Shown here: positions 5,723 through 6,131 of the stretch, one piece after another
Layout: every line of letters starts with the position of its first letter
Numbering within the stretch: position 1 is the first letter of the stretch
NCBI GenBank assembly: GCA_030648225.1
Contig: JAUSIA010000503.1
Location: 1-6,131 of the forward strand
DNA length: 6,131 nucleotides
Origin: Ignavibacteria bacterium
GTDB taxonomy: Bacteria > Bacteroidota > Ignavibacteria > Ignavibacteriales > Ignavibacteriaceae
Reading direction: 5' to 3'
Program-made: the position numbers and the translations under genes
The notes under the pieces: model-generated
Told to the model about the DNA's origin: nothing
Seen by the model: only the letters and a program-made list of their open reading frames with translations
Database searches by the model: none

Positions 5723-6131
<409 letters not shown>

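Overview
The window comes from an AT-rich bacterial chromosome. It suggests a member of the Bacteroidota/Chlorobi/Ignavibacteria group: the right-hand malate dehydrogenase resembles the Chlorobi type, and the window also holds an S23-type four-helix-bundle gene, a PhoB/PhoR-like pair with little Shine-Dalgarno signal, and a BrnT/CopG-type toxin-antitoxin relic. This placement rests on remembered family resemblance and was not tested by a search.

Layout, left to right. (1) Bases 1-431 are the 3' end of a Gfo/Idh/MocA-family oxidoreductase. (2) Bases 442-903 hold an S23-type four-helix-bundle gene whose ends lie in imperfect inverted repeats, so the gene looks like an inserted cassette. (3) Bases 997-2701 are a translationally overlapping two-component system: an OmpR/PhoB-type regulator and a membrane histidine kinase with almost no extracytoplasmic part. 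(4) Bases about 2731-3096 are a dead toxin-antitoxin module: the C-terminal tail of a BrnT-like toxin overlapping a CopG-type antitoxin with a TGA at a probable Trp codon. (5) Bases 3116-3568, minus strand, encode a small CoA-binding (YccU-like) protein. (6) Bases 3569-3937 are a non-coding gap with a cluster of short perfect palindromes and a candidate rplU promoter. (7) Bases 3938-4563 are the ribosomal pair rplU-rpmA (L21, L27). (8) Bases 4610-5575, minus strand, are a complete malate dehydrogenase. (9) From base 5757 a second, different malate dehydrogenase starts divergently and runs off the window; by itself it covers 125 codons.

rplU-rpmA is a standard co-translated ribosomal operon. 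The two-component pair should act together on an envelope or intracellular signal. Each malate dehydrogenase would interconvert malate and oxaloacetate for the TCA cycle. The most unusual parts are the divergent pair of dissimilar mdh genes, the GTTCAAG-type repeat islands on both sides of the first mdh (one forming a 21-bp hairpin across the stop codons of rpmA and mdh), the repeat-bounded four-helix-bundle gene, and the decayed toxin-antitoxin module. No clearly new multi-gene system is visible.
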